Source: Schleiferiaceae bacterium
GTDB lineage: Bacteria > Bacteroidota > Bacteroidia > Flavobacteriales > Schleiferiaceae
Direction of reading: 5' to 3'
Assembly (NCBI GenBank): GCA_030833905.1
Contig: JAURGG010000009.1
Coordinates: 1-36,559, forward strand
Length of the DNA: 36,559 nt
A model generated the notes under the pieces. That model was not told the DNA's origin. It worked only from the letters and a program-made list of their open reading frames with translations, and made no database searches. Position numbers and translations under genes: made by a program. Below, in pieces: positions 16,544 through 25,059 of the stretch; position 1 is the stretch's first letter, and each line of letters begins with the position of its first letter.

Positions 16544-17598
16544 AGTACTTCGCGCTTGCACTAATCGCCCTCGTAGCCGTGAGTTGTGGTGAAAATCCAC
16601 CGCCCACGACCCCGTTCGCGCTGAATGTACCGCAGGGCTTCCCCCCACCCCCGATTCCCGAAGACAATTCATTGACCGTCGAGGGCGTGCTCCTCGGCCG
16701 CAGGCTGTTTTACGATCCCATTCTCTCGCGCGACTCGACGCAGAGCTGTGGAAGCTGCCACAACACCAGCTTTGGAATGACCGACCACGGCCTGCGCTTT
16801 TCAGTTGGAATCACCGGAGCCGTAGGCGACCGCAACAGCATGCCTCTGCACAACCTCGCCTACCATACTGCGCTTTTTTGGGACGGGCGCACCCCAACCC
16901 TACGCCAGCAGTCGCTCGAGCCCATCGAAAACCCTATTGAGATGGACCATACGGTGGCCGCTGTCCTTGCTTCACTTAACGCGAGCCCTACCTACCGCGA
17001 ACTTTTTTGGAAGGCATACGGCGTCAAAACCATTACGGCTGAAGAACTCGGCCTGGCCATGGAACAGTTCATGCTCACCATAATGAGCGGGAACAGCAAG
17101 TTTGACCGCTTTGCCCGCGGCTTGGAATCACTAACCCCTGAAGAGCAGCTGGGCCTTCAGCTGTTCAACGGCGAAGCGAATCCCAATGCACCGGTTCGCG
17201 GAGCCGACTGCTTTCACTGCCACGGCGGAACCTTGTTTACCAACCACAAGTTCACGAACAATGGCCTTGACACGGCGATTACAGACCCTGGGCTTGGCGG
17301 AGTTACGGGTAATCCAAACGATTTGGGCAAGTTTAAGGTTCCGTCACTGCGCAATATCGCATACACCCCTCCGTACATGCACGACGGCCGCTTTCAAACG
17401 CTGATGGAGGTCGTGGACTTTTACAACAGCGGAACCCACGCCAATTCTCCCAACATTGATCCAGCCATGGGCGACATCATTCGGTCTGGCGGGCTGGGGC
17501 TCAACCTACAGGAGCGGCTTGCCCTCGTGGCCTTTCTCAATACACTTACCGATCCATCAATTGAGAGCGATACGCTCTTTCAAAACCCGTTCAACTAA
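16540..17598 (+). CDS. mbnH: MbnH-type di-heme enzyme (cytochrome c peroxidase/MauG superfamily)
   Basis: The 352-residue product has a lipoprotein-like N-terminus (AVSC, Cys16) and two c-type heme motifs, C70-GS-C73-H74 and C224-FH-C227-H228, as in bacterial cytochrome c peroxidases and MauG. Other superfamily blocks are LGRRLFYDP, LHNLAYHTALFWDGR, and PYMHDGRF followed by EVVDFYNSG. MbnH converts a Trp of MbnP into kynurenine through high-valent di-heme chemistry. The call as MbnH rather than a peroxide-detoxifying peroxidase rests on the 4-nt overlap with mbnP. Heme attachment requires cytochrome c maturation in the periplasm. The next gene begins 1 nt after the stop. Confidence 0.9.
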   Translation: MKYFALALIALVAVSCGENPPPTTPFALNVPQGFPPPPIPEDNSLTVEGVLLGRRLFYDPILSRDSTQSCGSCHNTSFGMTDHGLRFSVGITGAVGDRNSMPLHNLAYHTALFWDGRTPTLRQQSLEPIENPIEMDHTVAAVLASLNASPTYRELFWKAYGVKTITAEELGLAMEQFMLTIMSGNSKFDRFARGLESLTPEEQLGLQLFNGEANPNAPVRGADCFHCHGGTLFTNHKFTNNGLDTAITDPGLGGVTGNPNDLGKFKVPSLRNIAYTPPYMHDGRFQTLMEVVDFYNSGTHANSPNIDPAMGDIIRSGGLGLNLQERLALVAFLNTLTDPSIESDTLFQNPFN

Positions 17599-17599
17599 T

Positions 17600-17932
17600 A
17601 TGAAAAATCTTCTTATAGGTTTCTGGTTACTCGTTTCTAGTTCCGCGTTTGCGCAGACTTCCGAAGTAACGTTTTGGGTTGATGGGGTGTGCGGAATGTG
17701 CGAGAAGCGCATCGAAACGGCCCTTTTGAATACTCCCGGAGTGCGCTTCGCCGACTGGTCGACCGAGACCCACCAGGTCAAAGTGGCCTTCAACAGCAAA
17801 AAACTCACCGAACAGCGACTCCACGAAATCGTAGCAGGAGTGGGCCACGACACTAAAAAAGTCAAGGCCAAAGAAGAAGACTACGCCAAAGTCCACGAAT
17901 GCTGCAAGTACCGGGAACTGAATGACCACTAA
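17600..17932 (+). CDS. Exported heavy-metal-associated (HMA) domain protein
   Basis: The 110-residue product has a cleavable signal peptide (MKNLLIGFWLLVSSSAFAQ) and one HMA ferredoxin-like domain with the metal pair in GVCGMCEKRIE (C31 and C34). HMA domains carry Cu(I) or similar soft metals through the CxxC pair. Being exported, it is a candidate periplasmic metal shuttle rather than a cytosolic Atx1/CopZ chaperone. The C-terminus adds HECCKYREL (His99, C101, C102), which could form a second site. I chose ATG 17600, one base after the mbnH stop, because the signal peptide starts there. The end overlaps the receptor gene by 11 nt. Confidence 0.9.
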   Translation: MKNLLIGFWLLVSSSAFAQTSEVTFWVDGVCGMCEKRIETALLNTPGVRFADWSTETHQVKVAFNSKKLTEQRLHEIVAGVGHDTKKVKAKEEDYAKVHECCKYRELNDH

Positions 17933-19985
17933 GCCCTTGGCCGTTGGCCTGTGGATCTTGGCCGCGGCCGTTGCACAGGCTCAAGTGCGCGACAGCGTCG
18001 TCGCCATTGACGAGGTCGTGGTGCGTTCTGAGGCTCCGGATGCGGTAGTTCAGGCCCGTTCCGCCACCCTTACCACCTCGATTGGGCGGGGCGAACTCAA
18101 GAAGGCCGCCTGCTGCAACCTTTCTGAGAGCTTTGAAACCAATCCGTCCATCGACGCAGCGTTTACCGATGCCGTGACGGGGACGCGCCAAATTCAGTTG
18201 CTCGGACTCGACGGAAAGTACGCGCAGATTCAGACTGAAATGACGCCGCTCGTGCGCGGTTTGCTCGCCAACAGCGGGCTGCAGTTTATTCCCGGAACCT
18301 GGGTCGAAGGCATCCAGTTAACCAAGGGAATTGGTGCCGCAACCAACGGATTTGAGAGCATGACCGGCCAAGTCAACGTCGAACTGATTAAGCCCGACGA
18401 AGGAATTAGCGCCGAAAACCCGCGACGTGCCGGCGCGAATGCCTACCTCAACAATGCAGGACGTATGGAGCTAAACGGCGATTACGCGCAGCGACTCAGC
18501 GACAAGTGGATCGTCGGAACCCTTTTGCATGCCAACCAAACCAGCTGGTTTCGGGACATGAACATGGACGGCTTTGCCGACAACGCGCTGGGGGGTCAAC
18601 TCAACGGCATGCTCCGCGCGCGCTATTGGGGGCAAAACGGCTGGGAAGGCATTTTTACCCTGCACGGATTGCAAGACACCCGCGAAGGGGGGCAGTTAGG
18701 GACCGACGCGCCGAGCGTAGCCTGGACCTCATCGGTCGCCCAAAAACGCACCGCGTTTACCTCAAAAACGGGATGGGTCAACCCCGACGATCCCGACATG
18801 AGTGTGGGTATTATAGTGCACGCCTACCAGCAGTCTATGGATGCGCGCCTTGGGCCATTGGACCTTGCCCAAAGCCAGTTCCTCGAGGGAGACCAACGCG
18901 GCGGGATGGCACAGGTTCTGATTCGCGAGGGGGGCATGCAGTGGTCCCAGACTTCAGGGGTGAGTTGGTCGCTCGACCGGTACGTGACCGACTGGCACCA
19001 CCCAGGCCTGGCCCATGACGACTCATGGATCGAATCGGCTCCGGGGGTGTTCAGCGAATGGACGTTTGAGCCTTCACCAAAGTTTACCGCCGTACTGGGT
19101 GCCCGCGCAGACTACCACTCGATTGCGGGGCTTCAGTACAGTCCGCGGTTTCACCTCAGGTATGCCCCCACTCCTCGCTTCACCGTTCGCGGGGGTTACG
19201 GACGCGGATTCCGCATGGCGATGCCCGCCGTCGAGTCACTGGGCAGGTTTGCGAGCGCCCGAACCGTCAACCACGCGGTGAATCCCTGGGGCAGCCCTCA
19301 GAATATTGAATCCGGAACCACCGCCAGCCTCTCTGGAGTGTGGAACTACGTCCACAACTTCTACCCCGGAAGCGTTGTGTTCGACGCCCAAATTAGCAAC
19401 CTCGACCGCGCGGTGCTTCTCGACTTTTACCGCTCTGCCACCGAAGTGCTGTTTTACTCGTCAACCATGGAATCCCGCAGCGCGAGCCTACAGTGGGAGC
19501 ACCAGTTTTCAAAAAACTGGAAGGCCCGGGGCGCCTACCGAATTCAGGATGTACGTGGGATGTACTTCGGGGTGTGGGATGCCGTTCCTTACATCAGCCC
19601 GCGTCGGGCGATGCTGCACGCGGAGTACCAGTTTCGTCAAAAGTGGTTCGCCAACGCCACGTGGCAGCACTATGCGGGAATGCACCTGCCTCCAGGTCCA
19701 GGAGGCGTGGTTCGCAGCATCAGTCAAGACTTTGCCCTGCTTCACCTTCACCTTCGTCGGGATTTGTCGTGGGGTGACGCCTACATTGGCGTTGAAAACG
19801 CACTCAATGTGCGCCAATCTGAACCCATCGCCGGAGTCGTTGATCATTTGAACAACCATCAATTTTTAGGGGCCGACGACCCTGGGTTTGTGAGCAATTT
19901 TGACGCAACGCGCGTCTGGGGGCCAATTTTCGGCCGAATGGTTTACCTTGGCATCAACCTTGCCTTGATGGGTAGCGATGACTGA
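17922..19985 (+). CDS. TonB-dependent outer-membrane receptor, probably for copper
   Basis: The 687-residue product has a signal peptide ending AQA and a TonB-box-like DEVVV near residue 30. A plug domain follows (about 45-160: SFETNPSID, TRQIQLLGLDGKYAQIQ, GIGAATNGFESMTGQVNVE) and then a beta-barrel ending in an aromatic-rich strand. Such receptors import substrates with energy from TonB-ExbBD. The plug carries a CC pair (KKAACCNLSESFETNP, C64-C65) that I recall as typical of Bacteroidota receptors beside HMA proteins, and that could bind copper. The substrate is inferred from the operon with mbnP, mbnH and the HMA gene. The 3' end overlaps the ABC ATPase gene by 8 nt. Confidence 0.9.
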   Translation: MTTKPLAVGLWILAAAVAQAQVRDSVVAIDEVVVRSEAPDAVVQARSATLTTSIGRGELKKAACCNLSESFETNPSIDAAFTDAVTGTRQIQLLGLDGKYAQIQTEMTPLVRGLLANSGLQFIPGTWVEGIQLTKGIGAATNGFESMTGQVNVELIKPDEGISAENPRRAGANAYLNNAGRMELNGDYAQRLSDKWIVGTLLHANQTSWFRDMNMDGFADNALGGQLNGMLRARYWGQNGWEGIFTLHGLQDTREGGQLGTDAPSVAWTSSVAQKRTAFTSKTGWVNPDDPDMSVGIIVHAYQQSMDARLGPLDLAQSQFLEGDQRGGMAQVLIREGGMQWSQTSGVSWSLDRYVTDWHHPGLAHDDSWIESAPGVFSEWTFEPSPKFTAVLGARADYHSIAGLQYSPRFHLRYAPTPRFTVRGGYGRGFRMAMPAVESLGRFASARTVNHAVNPWGSPQNIESGTTASLSGVWNYVHNFYPGSVVFDAQISNLDRAVLLDFYRSATEVLFYSSTMESRSASLQWEHQFSKNWKARGAYRIQDVRGMYFGVWDAVPYISPRRAMLHAEYQFRQKWFANATWQHYAGMHLPPGPGGVVRSISQDFALLHLHLRRDLSWGDAYIGVENALNVRQSEPIAGVVDHLNNHQFLGADDPGFVSNFDATRVWGPIFGRMVYLGINLALMGSDD

Positions 19986-20652
19986 CTCTGTACTCCACTT
20001 GCGCGGCATTACCCGCGACTTTCAACTCGGCGCCCAAACGGTGCACGTGCTTAAAGGTATTGACCTTGACATCGAAAGAGGATCCTATATCGCACTCATG
20101 GGACCCTCGGGGTCGGGCAAGTCTACCTTGATGAATATTTTGGGATGCCTCGATACGCCGACGGCTGGAACTTATGTGCTTGCCGGTCGCGACGTGAGCC
20201 GAATGGCTGAGGCCGAACTCGCCGCGGTCCGCAATCAGGAAATCGGATTCGTGTTTCAAACGTTTAACCTGATTCCGCGCCAAACAGCTTTGGACAACGT
20301 CGCACTACCCCTTGTGTACGCCGGAATTGGAAAAGAGGAACGCCTCGACCGCGCTGCAGACGTGCTGCGTTCGGTAGGCTTGGGCGACCGTATGGACCAC
20401 CGGCCCAACCAGCTTTCGGGTGGACAGCGCCAGCGTGTGGCCATTGCGCGCGCGCTCGTCAACAAACCTTCACTCATCTTAGCCGACGAGCCCACTGGCA
20501 ACCTCGACTCGACCACTTCGGATGAAATCATGCGCCTCTTTGATGACATTCACAAAGCGGGCAACACTTTGGTGGTGGTAACCCACGAAGAAGAGATCGC
20601 CCAGCACGCGCAGCGCATCATTCGCCTTCGCGACGGGGTGGTTGCGAACTGA
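19978..20652 (+). CDS. ABC transporter ATPase, LolD/MacB type
   Basis: The 224-residue ATPase has Walker [10 protein letters not shown] at 42-50, the Q-loop in FVFQTFNLI, signature [15 protein letters not shown], Walker [13 protein letters not shown] and the switch His in VTHEEE. The [13 protein letters not shown] segment and compact size match the LolD/MacB/FtsE group, which works with four-helix MacB-type permeases in lipoprotein release, efflux or envelope mechanics. No permease is encoded nearby, so the partner must be elsewhere. Its start lies 8 nt inside the receptor gene, implying co-transcription with the copper genes. Functional connection to copper is not shown; lipoprotein trafficking is the alternative. 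Confidence 0.92.
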   Translation: MTDSVLHLRGITRDFQLGAQTVHVLKGIDLDIERGSYIALMGPSGSGKSTLMNILGCLDTPTAGTYVLAGRDVSRMAEAELAAVRNQEIGFVFQTFNLIPRQTALDNVALPLVYAGIGKEERLDRAADVLRSVGLGDRMDHRPNQLSGGQRQRVAIARALVNKPSLILADEPTGNLDSTTSDEIMRLFDDIHKAGNTLVVVTHEEEIAQHAQRIIRLRDGVVAN

Positions 20653-20669
20653 CGGAGGCTGCTTCGCGT

Positions 20670-20677
20670 TACCTTCG
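20670..20677 (+). promoter_or_regulatory. Weak -7-like element before the aldehyde dehydrogenase gene
   Basis: TACCTTCG, one mismatch from TAnnTTTG, ends 4 nt before the ATG. It suggests that the gene may have its own nearly leaderless transcript in addition to read-through from the copper operon. Confidence 0.35.
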
Positions 20678-20681
20678 GAGT

Positions 20682-22073
20682 ATGACGCCATCGTTCACTT
20701 CCGAATTTCAGGCCCTTAAGGCCACTGCTCCGCGCATCGCTGCGCTTCCATTAAGCCATCGCCGCGCCCGCCTCAAAGCACTTCGGGCGGAACTCATTCG
20801 GCGCCGCAGCGAGCTTCACGCCGCTATGCGGGCTGACCTCAACCGACCCGAGGTAGACAGCGACCTCAACGAGCTGCTTCCGGTAAAGGAGTCGATTGAT
20901 CATGTGCTGGCCAACTTGAGCCGTTGGACGCGCACCGACCGCTTGCCGTTGCCGTTGACGTTAATTCCAGGGCGTGCCGAAATCCACCACGAGCCCAAGG
21001 GGGTTGCCCTCATTGTGTCGCCGTGGAACTTTCCGGTGAATTTGTGCCTGGTTCCGCTGGTGTACGCGGTCGGCGCCGGCAACACGGTGTGCCTGAAGCC
21101 GAGTGAACTGGCGCCGGCATCCGCCGCATTCATTGCTTCGGTGGTCGAGGCGGTGTTTCCGCCCGACGAAGTTTGTGTGATCCAAGGCGATGTAAGTGTG
21201 GCCGTGGCCCTTCTCGAGCAACCCTGGAACCATATTTTCTTTACCGGCTCTCCCGGGGTCGGAAGCAAAGTGATGGCCGCCGCATCCAAGTACCTCGCCT
21301 CGGTTACCCTTGAGCTGGGCGGAAAATCGCCCGTATTCGTTCACGAAGGCTACGGCGCAGACGCCGCAGGGCGCCGCGTCGCATGGGCCAAAGGCCTCAA
21401 CGCAGGTCAGGTCTGCATTGCTCCGGACTACGCACTGGTTCCGGCCGCCCAACGCGCGGACTTCATTCAGGGTTTTAAGGCGGGCGTGGCCCAGCACTAC
21501 GGGAATTCCCCCGCAACCAACCCTGACTGGGTGCGCATCATCCAACCCCGCCACTGGGACCGCCTCAACGACTGGCTTCAAGAGGCCATCGCCGAGGGAG
21601 CCCAAGTGTGGCAACCTGACGCGCCAAACCGCGAAAAGCTTTACTTTCCGCCTACCCTTGTGTGGGACGCCCCCGAGCACCTTCAAGTCAGCTGCAGCGA
21701 AATCTTCGGGCCCATTCTGCCCGTGTTCACGTATACTTCAACCGAAGACGCGCTCGCCCGCGTGAATGCAGGTCCGCAGCCCCTTGTGCTGTACATCCTC
21801 AGTCACACGAAGTCTTGGACCGACCGCATCATTCGCGAGACCCGTGCCGGCGGAACCGTCGTCAACGACTTCTACCTGCACTACATGCACCCCGAGCTTC
21901 CGTTCGGGGGTGTCAACAATTCCGGAATCGGTAAATCCCACGGAATCTGGGGATTCCGCGAATTCAGCAACGCCCGCAGCGTGTACCGCCGTGGTCGCTT
22001 TGCCCCTACTATGCTTCTAACCCCTCCCTACAAAGGATGGGTGAAGAAGGTGGTGGGCTGGCTCGTTCAGTAA
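20682..22073 (+). CDS. Aldehyde dehydrogenase (ALDH3-like)
   Basis: This 463-residue NAD(P)-dependent enzyme oxidises an aldehyde to the carboxylate. Family motifs are ALIVSPWNFPVN (about 109-120), LKPSE (138-142), FTGSPGVG (187-194), the general-base Glu211 in LELGGKSP, the nucleophile Cys245 in AGQVCIAPDY, and EIFGPILPVF. The HPELPFGGVNNSGIG segment and the hydrophobic C-terminus (GWVKKVVGWLVQ) match the fatty-aldehyde ALDH3 branch, where a C-terminal tail can associate with membrane. The exact substrate is unknown. It follows the ABC ATPase by 29 nt. It is the last rightward gene before the convergent infB operon. Confidence 0.92.
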   Translation: MTPSFTSEFQALKATAPRIAALPLSHRRARLKALRAELIRRRSELHAAMRADLNRPEVDSDLNELLPVKESIDHVLANLSRWTRTDRLPLPLTLIPGRAEIHHEPKGVALIVSPWNFPVNLCLVPLVYAVGAGNTVCLKPSELAPASAAFIASVVEAVFPPDEVCVIQGDVSVAVALLEQPWNHIFFTGSPGVGSKVMAAASKYLASVTLELGGKSPVFVHEGYGADAAGRRVAWAKGLNAGQVCIAPDYALVPAAQRADFIQGFKAGVAQHYGNSPATNPDWVRIIQPRHWDRLNDWLQEAIAEGAQVWQPDAPNREKLYFPPTLVWDAPEHLQVSCSEIFGPILPVFTYTSTEDALARVNAGPQPLVLYILSHTKSWTDRIIRETRAGGTVVNDFYLHYMHPELPFGGVNNSGIGKSHGIWGFREFSNARSVYRRGRFAPTMLLTPPYKGWVKKVVGWLVQ

Positions 22074-22176
22074 AAGTTACTGGTTACTAGCAACTTGTAT
22101 TCCTACGCAGGCAGGTAAAAGCACCCAAAGTTGGGGTTGTACCGCCAACTAAAAACCAGAAGCGGCGCGAAGCGCG
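22074..22176. other. Intergenic gap between convergent aldehyde dehydrogenase and infB genes
   Basis: The gap holds a short imperfect hairpin (AGTTGG 22129-22134 with CCAACT 22145-22150 and an inner GGT/ACC). On the minus strand it is followed only by a weak T-rich stretch. It may act as a weak terminator of infB. No ORF or RNA gene is apparent. Confidence 0.35.
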
Positions 22177-25002
22177 TTAGAGTTCGCGCTGTACCTCGAC
22201 CTCTTTAAAGCCTTCGACGATGTCGCCGACCTTGATGTCGTTGTAGTTGTTGATGTTCAAGCCACAGTCGAGGCCCTTTTTGACTTCGCGGACGTCGTCT
22301 TTGAAGCGCTTGAGGGATCCGAGTTCGCCCGTGTACTGAACCACGCCGTCGCGAATGACGCGAACACGGGTGTTGCGGGTGATGACTCCATCCATGACCA
22401 TACAGCCGGCGATGGTGCCCACCTTGCTGATTTTGAAGGTCTCACGAACTTCGATGGTGCAGGTGATTTCTTCTTTGACGTCGGGAGACAACAGGCCAGA
22501 CATGGCGTCTTTGATGTCGTTGATGGCGTCGTAGATGATGCTGTAGAGGCGAATCTCGATGTCTTCTTTCTCGGCCAACTTGCGGGCTGAAGCGGCAGGA
22601 CGGACTTGGAATCCGACGATGATGGCTCCAGAAGCTGAGGCGAGAAGGACGTCTGAATCGGTGATTCCGCCCACGGCCTTGTGGATGATGTTGACCTGAA
22701 TTTCTTCGGTGCTAAGGCGCTGAAGTGAGTCGGCAAGTGCCTCGATCGAACCGTCCACGTCACCCTTGAGGACGATGTTGAGCTCCTTGAAGTCTCCGAC
22801 GGCCAGACGGCGTCCGATTTCTTCGAGGGTGAGGTTCTTTTGAGAGCGCACGCTCTGTTCCCGAGAAAGTTGCTGACGACGTTGGGCAATTTGCTTAGCC
22901 TCGCGTTCGTCTTCAAAGATGGCGAAGTTGTCGCCGGCAGTCGGAGCTCCATCCAATCCGAGGATTGATACGGGAGCCGAAGGTCCTGCCTCGTCAATTT
23001 TGTGCCCGCGCTCGTCCATCATGGCTCGCACCTTGCCGCTGAATTGGCCAACCAAGATGAAGTCACCGACGCGGAGCGTTCCGGCTTGAACCAGAATGGT
23101 CGTCACGTAACCGCGGCCCTTATCGAGCGTAGCCTCGATTACGGTGCCTTTAGCGTTGCGCTCGGGATTTGCCTTCAGGTTGAGTAGTTCAGCTTCGAGC
23201 AGTACTTTTTCGAGCAGCTTGTCGACGTTGAGGCCCTGCTTTGCTGAAATGTCCTGGGATTGGATTTTTCCACCCCAGTCTTCTACCAGCAGATTCATTC
23301 CTGCGAGCTGTTCTTTAATGCGCTCTGGGTTGGCATCAGGGCGGTCAATCTTGTTGATCGCAAAGACGATTGGAACGCCGGCTGCTTGAGCGTGGCTGAT
23401 GGCTTCCTTGGTTTGGGGCATCACCGAGTCGTCGGCCGAAACCACGATGATGGCGATGTCGGTAACCTGGGCTCCGCGAGCACGCATGGCGGTAAAGGCC
23501 TCGTGACCAGGAGTATCGAGGAAGGTGATGTGCTGTCCGTCGGCAAGCTGAACGCTGTAGGCGCCAATGTGCTGGGTGATTCCGCCCGCTTCACCAGCGA
23601 TTACGTTGGCTTTGCGTATGTAGTCCAGCAGCGACGTTTTACCGTGGTCGACGTGGCCCATAACCGTCACGATTGGCGGACGGCTGACCAAGTTGGCCTC
23701 GTCTTCTACCTCGACACCGATTGCTTCCTCCATTTCTTCGTCGACAAACAGAACGTCGTAACCAAATTCGTCAGCCACAATGGTCAGAGTCTCTTTATCG
23801 AGACGTTGGTTCATGGACGCCATGATTCCGAGCGACATGCAGGTAGAAATGACTTCGGTCGGAGTCACTTTCATCATGTTGGCAACCTCAAGCAGGGTAA
23901 CGTACTCGGTGAGTTTGAGAACGCGTTCGCCTTCTTGACGCTCCATTTCGGCCATTTCACGGGCCTCAGCGCGTTCCGCGCGTTTGTCTCGGCGGATCTT
24001 TGAACCCTTGGACTTGCGGCCTCCGCCTAGTTTTTCAAGGGTTTCTTTGATCTTGCGCTGAATGTCTTCTTGGCTGACCTCGCGTGGAGCGCCTCCGGCA
24101 CCTTGTGGGCCACGCTGGCCAGGGCCGCGTTGACCACCTGGGCCACGTTGGCCACCTGGGCCACGCTGGTACCCGCCTTGACCGGGGCCGCCGACACTCG
24201 CCGCACCTGTGGTCGTGCGACCACCGCCTGCGGCGGGCTTTTGAAGGCCTTCAGTCTTGATACGCTTCCGCTGACCCGCTGCAGATGGCTTTTTGGCAAA
24301 CTGTGAAAGGTCTATTACTTGGCCGGTCATTTTGGGGCCATCAAGCTTTTGGTACTGCGTCTCGTGGTGTGTGGACTCTGGAGTTGCAGGAGCATCAGCC
24401 TCTTCGGGCTTGACCTCTGCGGGAACTGCAGGTGCCTCGGCGGCAGGGGCTTCAGGAGCCTTAGGTGCTTCAGGAGCCTTAGGTGCTTCAGGAGCGACAG
24501 GCGCAGGAGCTTCAGGAGTAACTGCAGCAGGGGCCTCGGGTGCCTTGGGCGCCTCGATCTTTACTTCAGGCGCGGCAGCAGGTGCTTCTGGCGTCTTGAC
24601 TGGTTCAACCACAGCCGCGGGAGCAACTGGAGCAGACACTGGAGCCTCAGGAGCAGCTGGAGCAGCAGCAGGAGCCGGCTTCTTGGGCGACAAGTCAATC
24701 TTGCCAGCCACTTTAGGTCCCGAAAGCGTCGCAGTAGCTCGAATGACTTCGGGCTTCTTTTGTTCGCGCTCGGCCTGAATGGCCTCCTTCTCTTCGCGCT
24801 TTTTCTGAATGAGCGTTTCGGCCTTGTCTTTGGACGACTTGTCGGTGGCGAATTGCTGCGTCAGCAGGTCGTACTGGGCTTGATCAATCTTGGCGTTGCG
24901 GTTGCGATCTACCTCTTGGCTTTTCGTAGCCAAGAAGTCAACGGCGGTATCCAAGCCGATGTTCAGCTCGCTAAGTACTTTACTGATGCGGATGGTGCTC
25001 AT
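22177..25002 (-). CDS. infB: Translation initiation factor IF-2
   Basis: IF-2 is the GTPase that brings initiator tRNA to the 30S subunit and promotes subunit joining. The 941-residue protein starts with an IF2_N helical module ([20 protein letters not shown]). A long Ala/Pro/Glu-rich linker (about 95-215) and a Gly/Arg/Gln-rich RGPGGQ segment (about 270-300) follow, then a second IF2_N module ([19 protein letters not shown]). The G domain has GHVDHGKT (about 446), DTPGHEAF (about 494) and NKID (about 548). Domains II to IV run to the end. The long linker is typical of Bacteroidota and carries 18-bp tandem repeats. It is the third gene of rimP-nusA-infB, 57 nt after nusA. Confidence 0.97.
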   Translation of the reverse strand: MSTIRISKVLSELNIGLDTAVDFLATKSQEVDRNRNAKIDQAQYDLLTQQFATDKSSKDKAETLIQKKREEKEAIQAEREQKKPEVIRATATLSGPKVAGKIDLSPKKPAPAAAPAAPEAPVSAPVAPAAVVEPVKTPEAPAAAPEVKIEAPKAPEAPAAVTPEAPAPVAPEAPKAPEAPKAPEAPAAEAPAVPAEVKPEEADAPATPESTHHETQYQKLDGPKMTGQVIDLSQFAKKPSAAGQRKRIKTEGLQKPAAGGGRTTTGAASVGGPGQGGYQRGPGGQRGPGGQRGPGQRGPQGAGGAPREVSQEDIQRKIKETLEKLGGGRKSKGSKIRRDKRAERAEAREMAEMERQEGERVLKLTEYVTLLEVANMMKVTPTEVISTCMSLGIMASMNQRLDKETLTIVADEFGYDVLFVDEEMEEAIGVEVEDEANLVSRPPIVTVMGHVDHGKTSLLDYIRKANVIAGEAGGITQHIGAYSVQLADGQHITFLDTPGHEAFTAMRARGAQVTDIAIIVVSADDSVMPQTKEAISHAQAAGVPIVFAINKIDRPDANPERIKEQLAGMNLLVEDWGGKIQSQDISAKQGLNVDKLLEKVLLEAELLNLKANPERNAKGTVIEATLDKGRGYVTTILVQAGTLRVGDFILVGQFSGKVRAMMDERGHKIDEAGPSAPVSILGLDGAPTAGDNFAIFEDEREAKQIAQRRQQLSREQSVRSQKNLTLEEIGRRLAVGDFKELNIVLKGDVDGSIEALADSLQRLSTEEIQVNIIHKAVGGITDSDVLLASASGAIIVGFQVRPAASARKLAEKEDIEIRLYSIIYDAINDIKDAMSGLLSPDVKEEITCTIEVRETFKISKVGTIAGCMVMDGVITRNTRVRVIRDGVVQYTGELGSLKRFKDDVREVKKGLDCGLNINNYNDIKVGDIVEGFKEVEVQREL
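24130..24165 (-). repeat. 18-bp tandem repeat in the infB Gly/Arg-rich linker
   Basis: Two adjacent 18-bp units differing at one base (24130-24147 and 24148-24165) encode GQRGPG-type repeats. Further degenerate copies flank them. Length variation between strains would stay in frame. Confidence 0.8.
24453..24488 (-). repeat. 18-bp tandem repeat in the infB Ala/Pro/Glu linker
   Basis: Two identical 18-bp units (24453-24470 and 24471-24488) encode a repeated KAPEAP motif. They are part of a larger low-complexity stretch from about 24390 to 24720. Units are a multiple of three, so expansion keeps the frame. Confidence 0.85.
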
Positions 25003-25007
25003 AGGCG

Positions 25008-25015
25008 CAAAGGTC
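25008..25015 (-). promoter_or_regulatory. Weak -7-like element before infB
   Basis: The minus strand reads GACCTTTG, one mismatch from TAnnTTTG, ending 5 nt before the infB ATG. The 57-nt nusA-infB gap could therefore hold an internal promoter. Confidence 0.3.
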
Positions 25016-25059
25016 GGGACTATTTAAATAATAAGGTGGAGTTGGCAAAAAAGCGTGGC

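Noticed and set aside
16540-17598. Ordinary cytochrome c peroxidase for hydrogen peroxide removal
   Set aside because: The heme motifs fit both options, but overlap with mbnP points to the MbnH role. It remains the fallback call if neighbour conservation fails.
24390-24720. Possible CRISPR or repeat array
   Set aside because: The repeats are short, contiguous, in frame and encode the Ala/Pro/Glu linker of IF-2. There are no spacers.
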